From the NCBI GenBank assembly GCA_963820545.1, contig CAWGAJ010000001.1, positions 434,001 through 498,000 of the forward strand: a stretch of 64,000 bases of DNA. The letters are read 5' to 3'. How positions within the stretch are numbered: the first letter of the stretch is position 1; each line of letters begins with the position of its first letter. Of the stretch, positions 38,401 through 47,530 are shown piece by piece. Position numbers and translations under genes: made by a program. Below the pieces are notes generated by a model. The model worked only from the letters and a program-made list of their open reading frames with translations, did not search any database and had not been told where the DNA came from. Origin of the DNA: CAWGAJ01 sp963820545 (GTDB taxonomy: Bacteria; Planctomycetota; Planctomycetia; Pirellulales; Thermoguttaceae).

Positions 38401-41400
38401 GCTGCCATTGTAGGTATTCGCGGCGCTCTTGATGGTCCAGGTTCCAGAGCCGCTTTTGATGAGATTGATAGCGGCGGGATTGGCGCCGCCGCCGATGGCG
38501 CCGGTCACTTCTCCGCTGCCGGCGCCTTGCAAGACCAGATTGCGCGGGGAAGTAAACGCGGCGTCGGCGTTGTTTTGGACGTTGCCGCTGATGGTTAATA
38601 AACCGGCGTCGGCTTGGATGACGTGTTGATCGCCGTCCTGGATGAGCGAGATGATTCCGCCTAAAGAATTATTGCCGCTCACATTAATAATATGGGGTAT
38701 GTCGGCTGCCCAACGCCCGCCTAACACAACCGTGGCCCCTGAAGCCAATGCGTTAGCGCCGGTATCGAGTTTGAGCATACCGATGGAGGCGCCGCCGCTG
38801 ATGGTGACAGTAGTAGAATTTCCCAGCGCATGACTGTTGGTTAAACGCAAACTGCCGCCATCGACGATAATCGGTCCGAGCAAACCGCTGTTGTCGCCGG
38901 ACAAGGTAAGCGTACCGAGGTTGGCAAGCCGAATGCCGCCGGGGCTGCTAAGGCTGTTATAAGTGGCGGCGCTGCTGCCGGAAATGTTGCCCGAAATCGT
39001 AAAGTCTTTGCTGCTGTTGAACACTAACCGGCCGTTCCAATTATCGGCGTCGTAGGTCTGGTAACTAATTAAAATCGGTCCATTGCCAGGGAAGCTGCCG
39101 TTAGCGCCGCCGTCGCCGATCTGGAGGTCACCTTCGACAATGGTGGTTCCGCCGGTCCAGTTGTTTGCGGAGCCGGTCAAAAAGGCGAAACCGCCGCCGC
39201 TTTTAGTTAATCCTCCCGTGCCGACAATGTTGCCGCTAATGGTCATCCCCGTGCCGATAAAGGTGTTTAGCGTTCCGCCCTTCCCGGAGAGGTCGGCCGC
39301 AAGGGTGATCTCTCCGCCGTAGGTATTGGCCGTGCCGGCGCCATTGCTGGTTTGCAGAGTCCCGCCTTGGAGCGTCATCTTCTTGTTAAGCACATTCGTG
39401 GGGGTTAGCGCCCGCATGGTGAGAAAGGCGCCCGAGGTCACAGTGATCGTTTTGGAAGGGTCTCCCAAGTTAGTAGTTCCCTGAATGCCCAGTTCTCCGT
39501 TGCTGACGTTGATATCGCCCAGGTCCGTGTTGTCCAGATTGACCAGGAAGACTGAATTAGTTCCCACCTTGGAGAGTTTGTACCCGTTGCCGGCAAGCGC
39601 GGCGGGCGTGTTCACCGGATCATCGGTGCGGATGTCCCAGCGGGAGACGCCGCCGAAGGTCGCGTCATTGACCATGGTGACGAAGCGGAGGGCGTACTGC
39701 TGGTCCGTGCCGGAGTTATTGACGATGGCCCCGCCGCCTGATACGCCGCCGCCTTGGACGGCGATCACTTCGCAGTTCAGGTTTATAGCGTTGACGTCCA
39801 GTGTGGCGCCGTTGGCGATGGTCGTGCCGCCAATGTCATCGCCCAAGGCGGCGCTGTTGCCGGCCTTAAGCGTGCCCATGTTGATATTGGTAACGCCGCT
39901 GTAAGTATTTTCGCCGCTGAGATGAAGAATTCCCGCGCCTTGTTTTACCAATGCGCCCGTGCCGCTGATGACACCCTGTTGGCTGAAAACCACGCCGGCG
40001 TTAACCTGAATCGCGCTGGCCGCGTCGTCAAGTACGATCGGCCGCGCGGACGTGAAGCCGGCGGCCGCTTCGAGGGTTGCCGCGCCGATTGTCAATGCGC
40101 GGCTTTCGTCGCCGAGGTTGGCGTCCCCATTGATCACGATGCTCCCGCCGGTCAGTTTTGTCCCGCCGGTAAAATCGTTTACACCCGTGAGCACCAACTT
40201 TCCCGCGCCCTTTTTCTCCAGAATCGCGTCGCCGCTGATCTTGCCGCTCAGGCCATCGGCGCTGCTGTTAATTGTGTAATCGTGGCCGGCGCTGTTGTTT
40301 ACCACCATCGTCAGCGGCCTTACCGGATCTGTTACGAATACTGTTCTTGCGCTGGCGGTGTCGTCAAAGAGGACCTGCTCGCCATCGTTGTAGTTATGCC
40401 ATCCTTCCCGCCAGGCCGATGAGGGATAATCGCAATCCCATTGGTTGTCAGTCGCGCCTTTCCATGTCTTCAGCGGAGTGGCTATGTGCATTGTGGAAGT
40501 ATAGACTATGGAATAAGAAAACTGATCTTGGTTGCCCGTGCGGTAAGGCGTGCTGCTTGTCGGTGAATATGTTTGAAAAGAAATAGTGCCTTTGCCGTCG
40601 GCGTCGATGTCGAAAGTCATTTTCCTTAGATATCCGTTGCCGCCATTAGGCAGGAACTGGTAGTCAGAAAGGACCTGGAGCACGCTCCGCGCAGAGCTGT
40701 CAGAAGAAACCAACCGGGTTGCTCCGCCGTCCCCGCCACAATAGTGGCCGCTGAGTACCATGAATATTTGGGAATTGTTTTTTACGAAGTTGTTCCAGAT
40801 GTCATCGCCAACACTGCTTCTGTAACCGTTTAGGCCCAGATATTCGTGCGTGGAGATAATTACGGACTTGCCGGGATTGCTGTCGATTACGCCCTGCGCC
40901 CAAAGAAGCGTGTCGGGACTGGGAATGTAGTTGAGATTGATATGCAGGAAGTCGTACCCGCCGGCGGAAAAAATCTGCGCAAAGCTCAAATCGTGGAAGT
41001 CGTCGATGTACGTTTCCCCGCCTTGATGGAGGGTGTCGCCAAAGTAGTTCTTGCAATTGGTAACGCCTGTGCCGTAGGTGGCGTCCCAAAACAGGTCGTG
41101 ATTGCCAAAGCATGTGCTGTAGGGAACAACATCATTGAGCCTGTTCATTGCCAAAACGGCGTTATTCCATTGCGGGATAGCGACCCCACAGTCAACAATG
41201 TCTCCCAAGTGGGTCACAAAAACAATATTCTCGGCGGTCTTGTTGTCGACAATCCACTGTGTTTGGGCGTTAAAAATACCTGGGTAGCTTGCACTGTAAA
41301 ATTGCGTATCCGGCAAGGCAATCATCTCGAAGGTCGCCGATATGCCCACCTGTGCCGAAAAGGCGACTGCCGCGATGATCAAGAGAATGATTTTAAAAAA

Positions 41401-41463
41401 CGGAAAAGAGATGGAAACATCTTTTCGACAGGCCAGCCGTTTCAATGTTTTGCCGGGCGCCAT
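35497..41463 (-). CDS. Giant secreted phosphoesterase with autotransporter-type repeats and PEP-CTERM tail
   Basis: About 1988 aa from ATG 41463. A signal segment (FFKIILLIIAAVAFSAQVG) precedes a calcineurin-like metallophosphoesterase (residues about 30-300) with the metal motifs DTQF, HLGDIVD, FGNHDLFW, ISTHEYLG and SGHYCG. Residues about 340-1900 are a long array of autotransporter-associated beta-strand repeats (units such as LVKQGAGILHLSGENTYSG and GTLQIGDG) predicted to form a beta-helix. The end is PEP-CTERM: PVPEPSSAILL, hydrophobic helix, RALKRHRR. There is no transporter barrel, so export is by signal peptide and exosortase sorting. It is intact although very long. Confidence 0.88.
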   Translation of the reverse strand: MAPGKTLKRLACRKDVSISFPFFKIILLIIAAVAFSAQVGISATFEMIALPDTQFYSASYPGIFNAQTQWIVDNKTAENIVFVTHLGDIVDCGVAIPQWNNAVLAMNRLNDVVPYSTCFGNHDLFWDATYGTGVTNCKNYFGDTLHQGGETYIDDFHDLSFAQIFSAGGYDFLHINLNYIPSPDTLLWAQGVIDSNPGKSVIISTHEYLGLNGYRSSVGDDIWNNFVKNNSQIFMVLSGHYCGGDGGATRLVSSDSSARSVLQVLSDYQFLPNGGNGYLRKMTFDIDADGKGTISFQTYSPTSSTPYRTGNQDQFSYSIVYTSTMHIATPLKTWKGATDNQWDCDYPSSAWREGWHNYNDGEQVLFDDTASARTVFVTDPVRPLTMVVNNSAGHDYTINSSADGLSGKISGDAILEKKGAGKLVLTGVNDFTGGTKLTGGSIVINGDANLGDESRALTIGAATLEAAAGFTSARPIVLDDAASAIQVNAGVVFSQQGVISGTGALVKQGAGILHLSGENTYSGVTNINMGTLKAGNSAALGDDIGGTTIANGATLDVNAINLNCEVIAVQGGGVSGGGAIVNNSGTDQQYALRFVTMVNDATFGGVSRWDIRTDDPVNTPAALAGNGYKLSKVGTNSVFLVNLDNTDLGDINVSNGELGIQGTTNLGDPSKTITVTSGAFLTMRALTPTNVLNKKMTLQGGTLQTSNGAGTANTYGGEITLAADLSGKGGTLNTFIGTGMTISGNIVGTGGLTKSGGGFAFLTGSANNWTGGTTIVEGDLQIGDGGANGSFPGNGPILISYQTYDADNWNGRLVFNSSKDFTISGNISGSSAATYNSLSSPGGIRLANLGTLTLSGDNSGLLGPIIVDGGSLRLTNSHALGNSTTVTISGGASIGMLKLDTGANALASGATVVLGGRWAADIPHIINVSGNNSLGGIISLIQDGDQHVIQADAGLLTISGNVQNNADAAFTSPRNLVLQGAGSGEVTGAIGGGANPAAINLIKSGSGTWTIKSAANTYNGSTIINEGTLALDSLASISTSPVIDLQGGGIFDVTSFGTGGYGLGSCATQKLQGTGMVTGTLVVGSAGIISPGGDNTVNTLNIQNLTLGLTSGGKVNFDLSNSASGAHDLLNVTGDLSLLGSSSPASTTFVFNLYNGKLTGGDYKLITYGGTCSGSLDNVALSGVGSGEMVTRQTFTLSGNSTLKEIDLVVGGSAENITWTGKHGGVWNRGPNGTTNWTITGADEQNFYDLDNVTFDDSGSASPIVEISGAWYPGSVTVNASTNYTFIGSGSINGATFVTLNKSGTGTLIIANSDINNYGGVTTIAQGTLQIGDGVTPGAGTLGPGNVLNAGTLAINRPDDLLLTNVISGTGNLVKQGAGKLTLNGDNSGLTGTVTISGGMLVMGAANALGSTVITSAVAVDNGAALDINGYTLGARAVSAQGAGPVGADYKGALINTGAENQATISSFTMTGPTVVGGTGRFDFFTSFNGGGFELTKEGPNEIVINSTGATNLGNVTINEGVLTIQSNSTLTADAAKNITVNSGAALGFSAITSPFARNIIANDGAAIQGGGDLNTINSAITVNGDVTLRPSTNLVLGGDITGPGKIIKNNSPGVVILTGTGNNWEGGTQIEGGTLQIGDGNATGSLPSSGTINVYTGTLNFNTARTLTVSNRITGSGGISQTGSGTIILCGSNNDYAGVTNVGCTGALRINNDQALGLTSGIAIEGFASTGRLELDGGASPLTLAMPITLAGRQAGIAAAHLVNLNGNNTVNADLLLITGGNQYVIQSNADKLTLYSITGTTSLGNTLCLFLQGAGNGEVLSTIGSGETGSDPIQLIKDGAGTWTLRAANTYTGATIISAGTLALDADGQIDQSEVVDNDAIFEILAGTHAVHDITGSGKTIIDAGVSMTADNFHQGGLWIGPGACLVINPVPEEPPEDEEEDHHFNPVPEPSSAILLAAAGVVLLLGRALKRHRRSYKGAGNAPSA

Positions 41464-41669
41464 GTTCTTGCTTTCCAAAGGTATCGGCAACCAGATTGAA
41501 GAGCCAAGATGATTATAGCTAATCATTCCACATCATGTCAATTATTCTTCATTAAATTCTAAAACATGGCATAAATATAGGCCACCGCGGCCGCTCTGCT
41601 TTCAGCCATCAGCAACCTGCTTTCAGCAGTCGGCATTCTTCCGGCCTCCGGTCTCCCGCCTCCGGCCTT

Positions 41670-43141
41670 TCAGTGATTAAATCCACGCGCTTTCAGAATG
41701 AGTTGCAGCTTGCGTTCGTTAAGCCCTAGTTCCAGACCCACTGGATATTGGTGCGGGTTGACGAAGCGTTTAATACCGCTGTGGAAACTGTCCAGTTGCC
41801 CCTGCGTTCGCCGACGAATGGCTTCTAAATCAGGCGTTTCGTAAACCTGTTTTCCTTGGCGGAGGACGGGCGCTAAAAGATCCTCGTGGGCGGCGTCCCG
41901 GGGCATGACTTTGCGCCGGGTAACGTCGAAGGGATCGACCATCGTGCAATCAGCGCCGATGGGGTGTTCCTCGTCAAAAATCACGTCGCCCAGGCACTGG
42001 CCGTCGCAATGATAGCGCCGCACCTGCAAAACGCCCGGATTGGAAATTTTTCCCGCTTGTTCCGATAGCTTTAGTTTATATTCCCAGGGTCCGTTATTGC
42101 GTCGGATGGCGGACAGTTTATACACGCCGCCCAAGGCCGGGTCGTCGTGGGCCGTGACCAGCCTGGTTCCCACGCCCCAGGCGTCGATCTTCGCGCCCTG
42201 GTCTTTCAGGCTGGCGATAATGTTCTCGTCCAGATCGTTTGATGCCAAGATTGCGGCCTGGGGAAAACCGGCCTCGTCGAGAATGCGCCGCGACTCGACG
42301 CTCAGCCACGCCAGATCGCCTGAGTCCAGACGGACGCCGATCAATTCGTGTCCCTGACGGCGCAGCTCTTGTCCAATTTCGGCCGCATTGCGCACACCCT
42401 GAAGCGTATCATAGGTATCGACCAGGAACAGGCCGTTGTTGGGCATGGCCCGGGCATAAGCGCGAAAGGCCTCGATTTCATCATCAAAGCACATTACCCA
42501 ACTATGCGCATGGGTTCCTTTGACCGGAATGCCGTAAATCCGCCCGGCCAGCACATTCGAAGTCGCCGCGCAGCCGCCGATGTATGCCGCCCGAGCGGCC
42601 GACAGCGCCCCGTCCATGCCCTGGGCCCGGCGCAGCCCGAATTCAATTATCGGCTCGCCCGCGGCGGCCGTTACCAGCGCGCGGCCTTGGTGGCCACGAG
42701 CGTCTGGAAGTTGATGATGTTCAGCAGCGCCGATTCCAGCAGTTGCGCCTGGAGCAACGGACCTTTCACTCGCAAAAGCGGCTCGAAGGGAAACAGCACC
42801 GTGCCTTCTGGCACGGCGTCCAGGTCGCAAACCAACCGCATGTTGCCCAGATAATCCAGAAAAGCCTCTTCAAAAAGTGGCTTTCCGTCGTTGCCGCAAA
42901 GCGTGGCCAGATAATCCAGATCAGACCGATCAAAATGCGATTGTTCCAGGTATTCCAGGACGGTTGCCAAACCCGCTGCCACGGCAAATCCGCCCCGAAA
43001 GGGATTTTGCCGGAAAAACAGATGAAATACCGCTTCCAGATCGTTCTTTCCCGTCTTCCAATAGCCATAAGCCATGCTTAGTTCATACAGATCGGTCAGC
43101 AATCCCAACCAAGGTTTATATAGTGCGGCAAGTGCATTCAT
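41670..43141 (-). CDS. pncB: Nicotinate phosphoribosyltransferase, one frame break
   Basis: Joins nicotinate and PRPP to make nicotinate mononucleotide. About 490 aa after repair. The N-terminus reads MNALAALYKPWLGLLTDLYELSMAYGYW (typical), with FRQNPFRGGFAVAAGL. After the break come the phosphate-binding GGCAATSNVLAGRIYGIPVKGTHAHSWV with the catalytic His and IGVRLDSGDLAWLS. The frame breaks at 42676 between TKAAR and LVTAAAGEP; one C missing in a CC run explains it. ATG 43141 starts the first half. The product feeds NadD (30967). The flanking sequence upstream holds a TTTAGCC hairpin. Confidence 0.88.
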
Positions 43142-43227
43142 GTTTTTTCTCCGGGATGGTTTCCCCGGAGGATAATAATAGCAACTTCATTCACACCCGA
43201 ACACTCCAGGTCAGCCACTCAATAATG

Positions 43228-43251
43228 TTTAGCCCCGGCACTTGTGCCGGG
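43228..43251. repeat. TTTAGCC-hairpin element
   Basis: TTTAGC followed by CCCGGCAC-TT-GTGCCGGG, 87 bases upstream of the pncB start. It shares the CAC-TT-GTG tip with the copies in uvrA. Confidence 0.65.
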
Positions 43252-43420
43252 AGAATCTTCTCAGGCAAACGCGTATAACACTAATACGTCAAAATTAATA
43301 CTCCCCCTGGACAGCACCCAGTCCAAAACTGTAGAACAAAGATTGGACAAAATTGCAGGGCGCCATGGCCAAACTTGTTTGGCCGTGCAGTAATTGCAAC
43401 ATTGCCGGGGGTGCTCAATC

Positions 43421-44453
43421 ATGAAAGTCGGACTCATCGGTTACCAAGGCTCGGGCAAAAGCACGCTGTTTCATTGGCTCACGGGCGTGGCGCCTGATCC
43501 GGCGCATAAACACGTCGGGCAAAGCGCAATGGCCTTGATTCCCGATCCCCGCCTGGAACAGATCGCCGCCATTTACCACTCTAAAAAAGTCACCCCGGCA
43601 GCGCTGGAAATCGTCGATACGCCCGGACTAAGCCGCAAACACGAAGGCAACGCCGCGCATGGCCCTGATTCGCGAGGCCGACTGTCTGGTTTTTGTAGTG
43701 GCCGCGTTCGTCGATACCGATCCGGTCGTTGACCTGCGCTCGTTCGACGAAGACCTGATGCTGGCCGACATGGAAATCCTCGCCGGACGGATCCATCGCT
43801 TGGAAGACTCGCTGAAAAAGCCCCTCTCCCGCCAGGAACACCAGGCCCTGGAACACGAGCACGATGTATTGAAGCTAGTGCTGGCGGCCCTCGAATCGGG
43901 CAAGCCCCTGCGCGAAGTGCAGATGACCGAAGAACAGCGCAAAGCCACGTGCGCCTTCCGCTTGTTCTGCGAAAAAACCCGGGTAGTGATCGTCAACACG
44001 GCCGACGACGAACAACGTCCCGAGCGCTTCACCCAATGGTCCAGCGATTTGGTGCCCGTGCTGGCCATTCCCGCCGGACTGGAATTGGAACTAGCGAAAA
44101 TGACCGCCGAGGATCGCGCCGAGTTCGAACGCGAGATGAACCTGGTGGGCACCGACCGCGATCACTTCCTCCGCACGCTTTTAAAACTATTCGGTCGCTT
44201 CACGTTTTTCACGGTCAACGAGCGCGAAATCCGCTCCTGGCTCCTGCCCCAGGGCGGCACGGCCATCGAGGCCGCCGACATGATCCACACCGACCTTGCC
44301 CGGGGCTTTATCCGCGCCGAAGTAATGTCCGCCGCCGACCTGTTGCGCCTCGGCAACCTCCGCGACCTAAAAGCCCAGCATCTCCTGCACGAAGAGCACA
44401 AAGATTATAAGGTCAAAGAAGACGACATTATCTTTATCCGCTTTAGCGTTTAG
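43421..44453 (+). CDS. YchF-like GTPase/ATPase with TGS domain, one frame break
   Basis: About 344 aa after repair. P-loop GYQGSGKSTLFHWLTG (YchF proteins normally have GxPNVGKST), Asp-rich DTPGLSRKHEGN as in YchF, then after the break MALIREADCLVFVVAAF, and a G4-like VIVNTADDE. The C-terminal TGS domain is clear: FFTVNEREIRSWLLPQGG, DMIHTDLARGFIRAEVMSAAD, DYKVKEDDIIFIRF. YchF/OLA1 proteins bind ribosomes and hydrolyse ATP or GTP. The frame breaks at 43653-43658 (GNAAR then MALIREA), with two missing bases in a GCGCGC run. It is shorter and diverged compared with the universal YchF, so it is probably a paralogue. Confidence 0.8.
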
Positions 44454-44515
44454 GCTGGAGGCTTTAGGCCGGAGTTAGATAGGTCAGGCTTTGCCTGACA
44501 AAGAATCTGGCAGCC

Positions 44516-44881
44516 TTACGGCTTGGGGCCACCTTCCGACTCCGACTGGGGCATTTTCGGCGCCTCTTCCACCGGAACCTCTTTGACGCTCAAGTCGGCA
44601 TAGATCACCTGATAGCTGGTGCCGTTCCTATTCTTGGCCCAGAGAATGGGCCGGTTCGGCGTATTGAGAGGGGCTACTAAGGAACAGAAGGCCGAAGCCA
44701 GGTTTTTGACCCAGAGAATGGGCCAGTTCGGCGTGTTGAGCTTGACATCTTTGCCCGCGTAGTGCCAGGCGTCTGGCGGCAGGGCATCCAGAACAGCGAG
44801 GGCTCCATCCAGCTTCATGGCAATATCGGTCGATAACTTCAACATTTCAGGAGAGTTGAGTAGGTCATGCACCCCGTGCAT
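44516..44881 (-). CDS. Unrecognised small protein with an internal 72-bp duplication
   Basis: Up to 121 aa; the start may be ATG 44881, 44845 or 44818. The unit LNTPNWPILWVKN recurs 24 residues later as LNTPNRPILWAKN; at DNA level, near-identical segments lie at about 44701-44743 and 44632-44672. Between them is LASAFCSLVAP. The C-terminus is acidic and proline-rich (VEEAPKMPQSESEGGP). No signal peptide. It may be the rest of a longer protein whose N-terminus is lost. Not recognised. Confidence 0.45.
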   Translation of the reverse strand: MHGVHDLLNSPEMLKLSTDIAMKLDGALAVLDALPPDAWHYAGKDVKLNTPNWPILWVKNLASAFCSLVAPLNTPNRPILWAKNRNGTSYQVIYADLSVKEVPVEEAPKMPQSESEGGPKP

Positions 44882-45019
44882 GACTTTTCATAAACATCTA
44901 GTAAAATCGTTTAACTTTCACTCATTCTAAACCACTAGGTTCGTTAGCCCACAATTGGCCAACATATACCTTAAACGAAATTATCAGGCACAGCGTGCCT
45001 GACCTACTCATCTGCGGCC

Positions 45020-46033
45020 TTAAAGCAGAATTACCGCCAAGGTAAAGTAGCACAGGATCGCGAAGATATCGGTGAAGGCCAGTGTAACGGGCCCGGCGGC
45101 GATCTTCAGGTCGAGCTTTACCGCGTGCAAAAACGCCGGCACGCTGAGGCCGAAGAAACACGCCGCACAAAGCGATAAAAAGATGCTCGTGCCGATACTC
45201 AGCGCCTCCAGGGCCGCTCCGCGCCAGAGCCAGACAATCGACCCGACCACTACGCCGCAGGCCGCGCCCAATAGCAAAGCCGTGCCGATCTCGCGCCTCA
45301 GCGCGCCAAGGTACCAGCCGAACGTCGGTTTTGTGGACCTGAGGGCCTGAATCGTAACGGTCATCGACTGAATGCTTACGCTCTCGCCCAGTCCCAGCAT
45401 CAATACCAGAAAAAACGCCAGCACCAGGCTTTTGGTCAAAGTCATCTCGAATGCGCCGACCAAAAACGCGCAAATCGTGCCGCTAGCGATGGTGGCCACG
45501 AGCCAGGGGAAGCGAAACCGGAACGCCCGCAGCGGCGAGGCCGCAAATACCTGGAACGCGCGAAAGCCGATGGCCTCGAATACCTCGTCCACGCGCTCCC
45601 GTTCGGCAATATCAAACGCCTCTTCGGTGAACAGATTCACGTCGACCACGCCCAGGATTCTTTTTTCGTCATCGACCACTGGAAAGGCCAGCAACTTGTG
45701 CAACACAAAGTATTCGCAGGTCTCCAGCACCGTGGCCGTGTGAGGAATGGCCACTACTCGTTGGACCATGATATCCAAAAGGCGCTGTTGGGGCTGTGCG
45801 CCCAGCAGCCGGCGCGTGGGAATGACTCCCACCAGTCGGTCCCCTTCATCCACCACGTAGAAATAGTGGATCTCACCTTTGCCCACCTCGCGCTGACGAA
45901 TTGCCTCCAGTGCCTCTTGCACAGTAAAGTCTTGCCGGAGCGTAATTACATCTTTTCGGACTTTGGCCAAGACGGGCTGGTCCAGATGTTCTTTTTTCGG
46001 TGCGTTTTGATTTTTTGCCTGGCGTGCCGGCAC
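45020..46033 (-). CDS. MgtE-like divalent-cation transporter without the N-terminal domain
   Basis: 337 aa. Two CBS domains (residues about 20-150, LVGVIPTRRLLGAQP and LAFPVVDDEKRILGVVDVN) that normally sense Mg2+, then a five-helix MgtE transmembrane domain: TIASGTICAFLVGAFEM, LVLAFFLVLMLGLGESVS, IGTALLLGAACGVVVGSIV, IFLSLCAACFFGLSVPAFL, and a last helix with the conserved pore Asp (TLAFTDIFAILCYF). The MgtE_N superhelical domain is absent and the usual GNAGSQ-type sequence in helix 2 reads GESVSIQS. It probably moves Mg2+ or another divalent ion; specificity is uncertain. Confidence 0.8.
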   Translation of the reverse strand: MPARQAKNQNAPKKEHLDQPVLAKVRKDVITLRQDFTVQEALEAIRQREVGKGEIHYFYVVDEGDRLVGVIPTRRLLGAQPQQRLLDIMVQRVVAIPHTATVLETCEYFVLHKLLAFPVVDDEKRILGVVDVNLFTEEAFDIAERERVDEVFEAIGFRAFQVFAASPLRAFRFRFPWLVATIASGTICAFLVGAFEMTLTKSLVLAFFLVLMLGLGESVSIQSMTVTIQALRSTKPTFGWYLGALRREIGTALLLGAACGVVVGSIVWLWRGAALEALSIGTSIFLSLCAACFFGLSVPAFLHAVKLDLKIAAGPVTLAFTDIFAILCYFTLAVILL

Positions 46034-46118
46034 GTTGTCGCTCCGATAGATGTTTTAGGCGATGGATTATAGATTATAGGCTGATCGCTGACTGCTGATC
46101 GCTGAAGGCTATTATTAT

Positions 46119-47530
46119 TCACTCTTTGGGCAGTTGTTCCAGGCGGCGACCGGCGCAGAACAGTCCCCAGCCCAGCACCACGACCATAAGTGCGATCGCC
46201 GCGCCCAGAAAAATCCAGTTATTCAGCAGTTTGCTGAGCATGAGGTTCGATTCTCCGGCGTACTTGGTGTTATCGGTCTGGGCGCCTAGCCGCGCTTCGA
46301 TCGGTTGAAATCCCTTGCCCAGCGCGCCTAGCACGGCGGCCGCTTCGTACTTTGGCGCCTGAGCCGTTTCCGAGCCGTAGAATACTCGATAGGGTCCGCC
46401 CTCTTGGGTAAGGAACACCGCGCGATATACATTCCCCTCGGCCTTCACCGCCTTGATGTCCAGCGGCGGATTGTCTTCGTTGTCGATAACAATACGATAC
46501 TTTTCCTCACGATGTTCGGGAAAGTCGATCACAAGCTTTTCGCGACTGAAGCCGCCCATTTGGAGCTTGGAGATGGTTGCGCCGCCGATTTCCTGCCACT
46601 CGGTCCTAGCGGGTTGCAGTCCTGCCCGACCGGGTACGGTCATTAACACCTGGACCAATGCCCGGCGAGAGAAATTTTTGTTAGGTGTTTCGAGACGGAA
46701 ACTCGTAAGCGGCTCCTGCCGTGTATGGACCTCGATGATCGTCTGTTTCTTGTCGGAGTCTTGTTCGGCCCTAAAGTTCACGATTGTGTAATCCGCCTTC
46801 TTGGCCCGTTCCACGTGCTCGTGAACGGTATAATAAACCATATCGATCCGGTTGATCCTCAGCGCGCGGCTTTCAAGCGCGGTCCTTTCCACGCGCTCCG
46901 CCTCTTGATTGCCGCGCATGGTGCGCGTCAACTCCTTGTAGGGCGACTCGCGCTGGTCGGTCACGTCTTCGATGGTGATCTTAAACTGCCGGAAATTGTT
47001 GGCCGGCAGGGCCACGTCATAATTGTTTACGTCCATGTAGCGGGAATAGTCGAAAATCAGGCCCTCGTTTAACAGCGGCGTCCAATTATCTCCATCGTCT
47101 GATCCGGCCACCCGCACTATACGCTCGAAGTCCTTAAGCGGCGTGCTGAAGTTGAAACCCTCGGCCGCCGGCGAGTTCTTTGGCAAACGCAAGCGAATCT
47201 CAATGCCCTTGCCGGACTCCTTGAGACTCTTGATTTCCGTTTGTAATGTCTGGCGCATGCGCTCCTCGCGGCGCTCGAGCTGGGGCTCGATCTTATATGG
47301 CGTCTCGGCCGGGACGTCAGCCTTGGCAAAGCCGAAAATCCTCAGATCAGGCAAGCCGTCACGGGTGGCGGCATAGATGTCGCTGTCCAGCGTGAAGGCG
47401 ATGATCTCCTCGGCCCGCGACGCCCCCAGTTTAGTTCCTTATAATAATGATACGGCACGGGCTCCGCCGCCGTCGCGGGCCAGGCAACGGCAAGCAACAG
47501 GCAGACCGCGATTGCAGGCGTCGGTTTCAT
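46119..47530 (-). CDS. DUF3999-family exported/membrane protein, one frame break
   Basis: About 470 aa after repair. A signal peptide (MKPTPAIAVCLLLAVAWPATAAEP) and the strand HYYKELNWG precede the break; the next frame reads ASRAEEIIAFTLDSDIYAATRDGLPDLRIF, the typical DUF3999 start. One G missing from a G run at about 47425 joins them. The rest is beta-rich with repeated discoidin-like segments (NNYDVALPANNFRQFKITIEDV), ending in a single membrane helix (WIFLGAAIALMVVVLGWGLF). It overlaps the upstream DUF2339 gene by 4 bases (ATGA), so the two are translationally coupled. The pair is common in other bacteria; function unknown. Confidence 0.8.

Noticed and set aside
35900..40200. Possible CRISPR-like array
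   Set aside because: The periodic similarity is protein-level beta-strand repeats with variable spacing; there are no identical direct repeats with uniform spacers and no cas genes.
35851..40586. Long + strand reading frames opposite the phosphoesterase/autotransporter gene
   Set aside because: They are low-complexity Pro/Ala/Val shadows caused by the repetitive GC-rich minus-strand gene.
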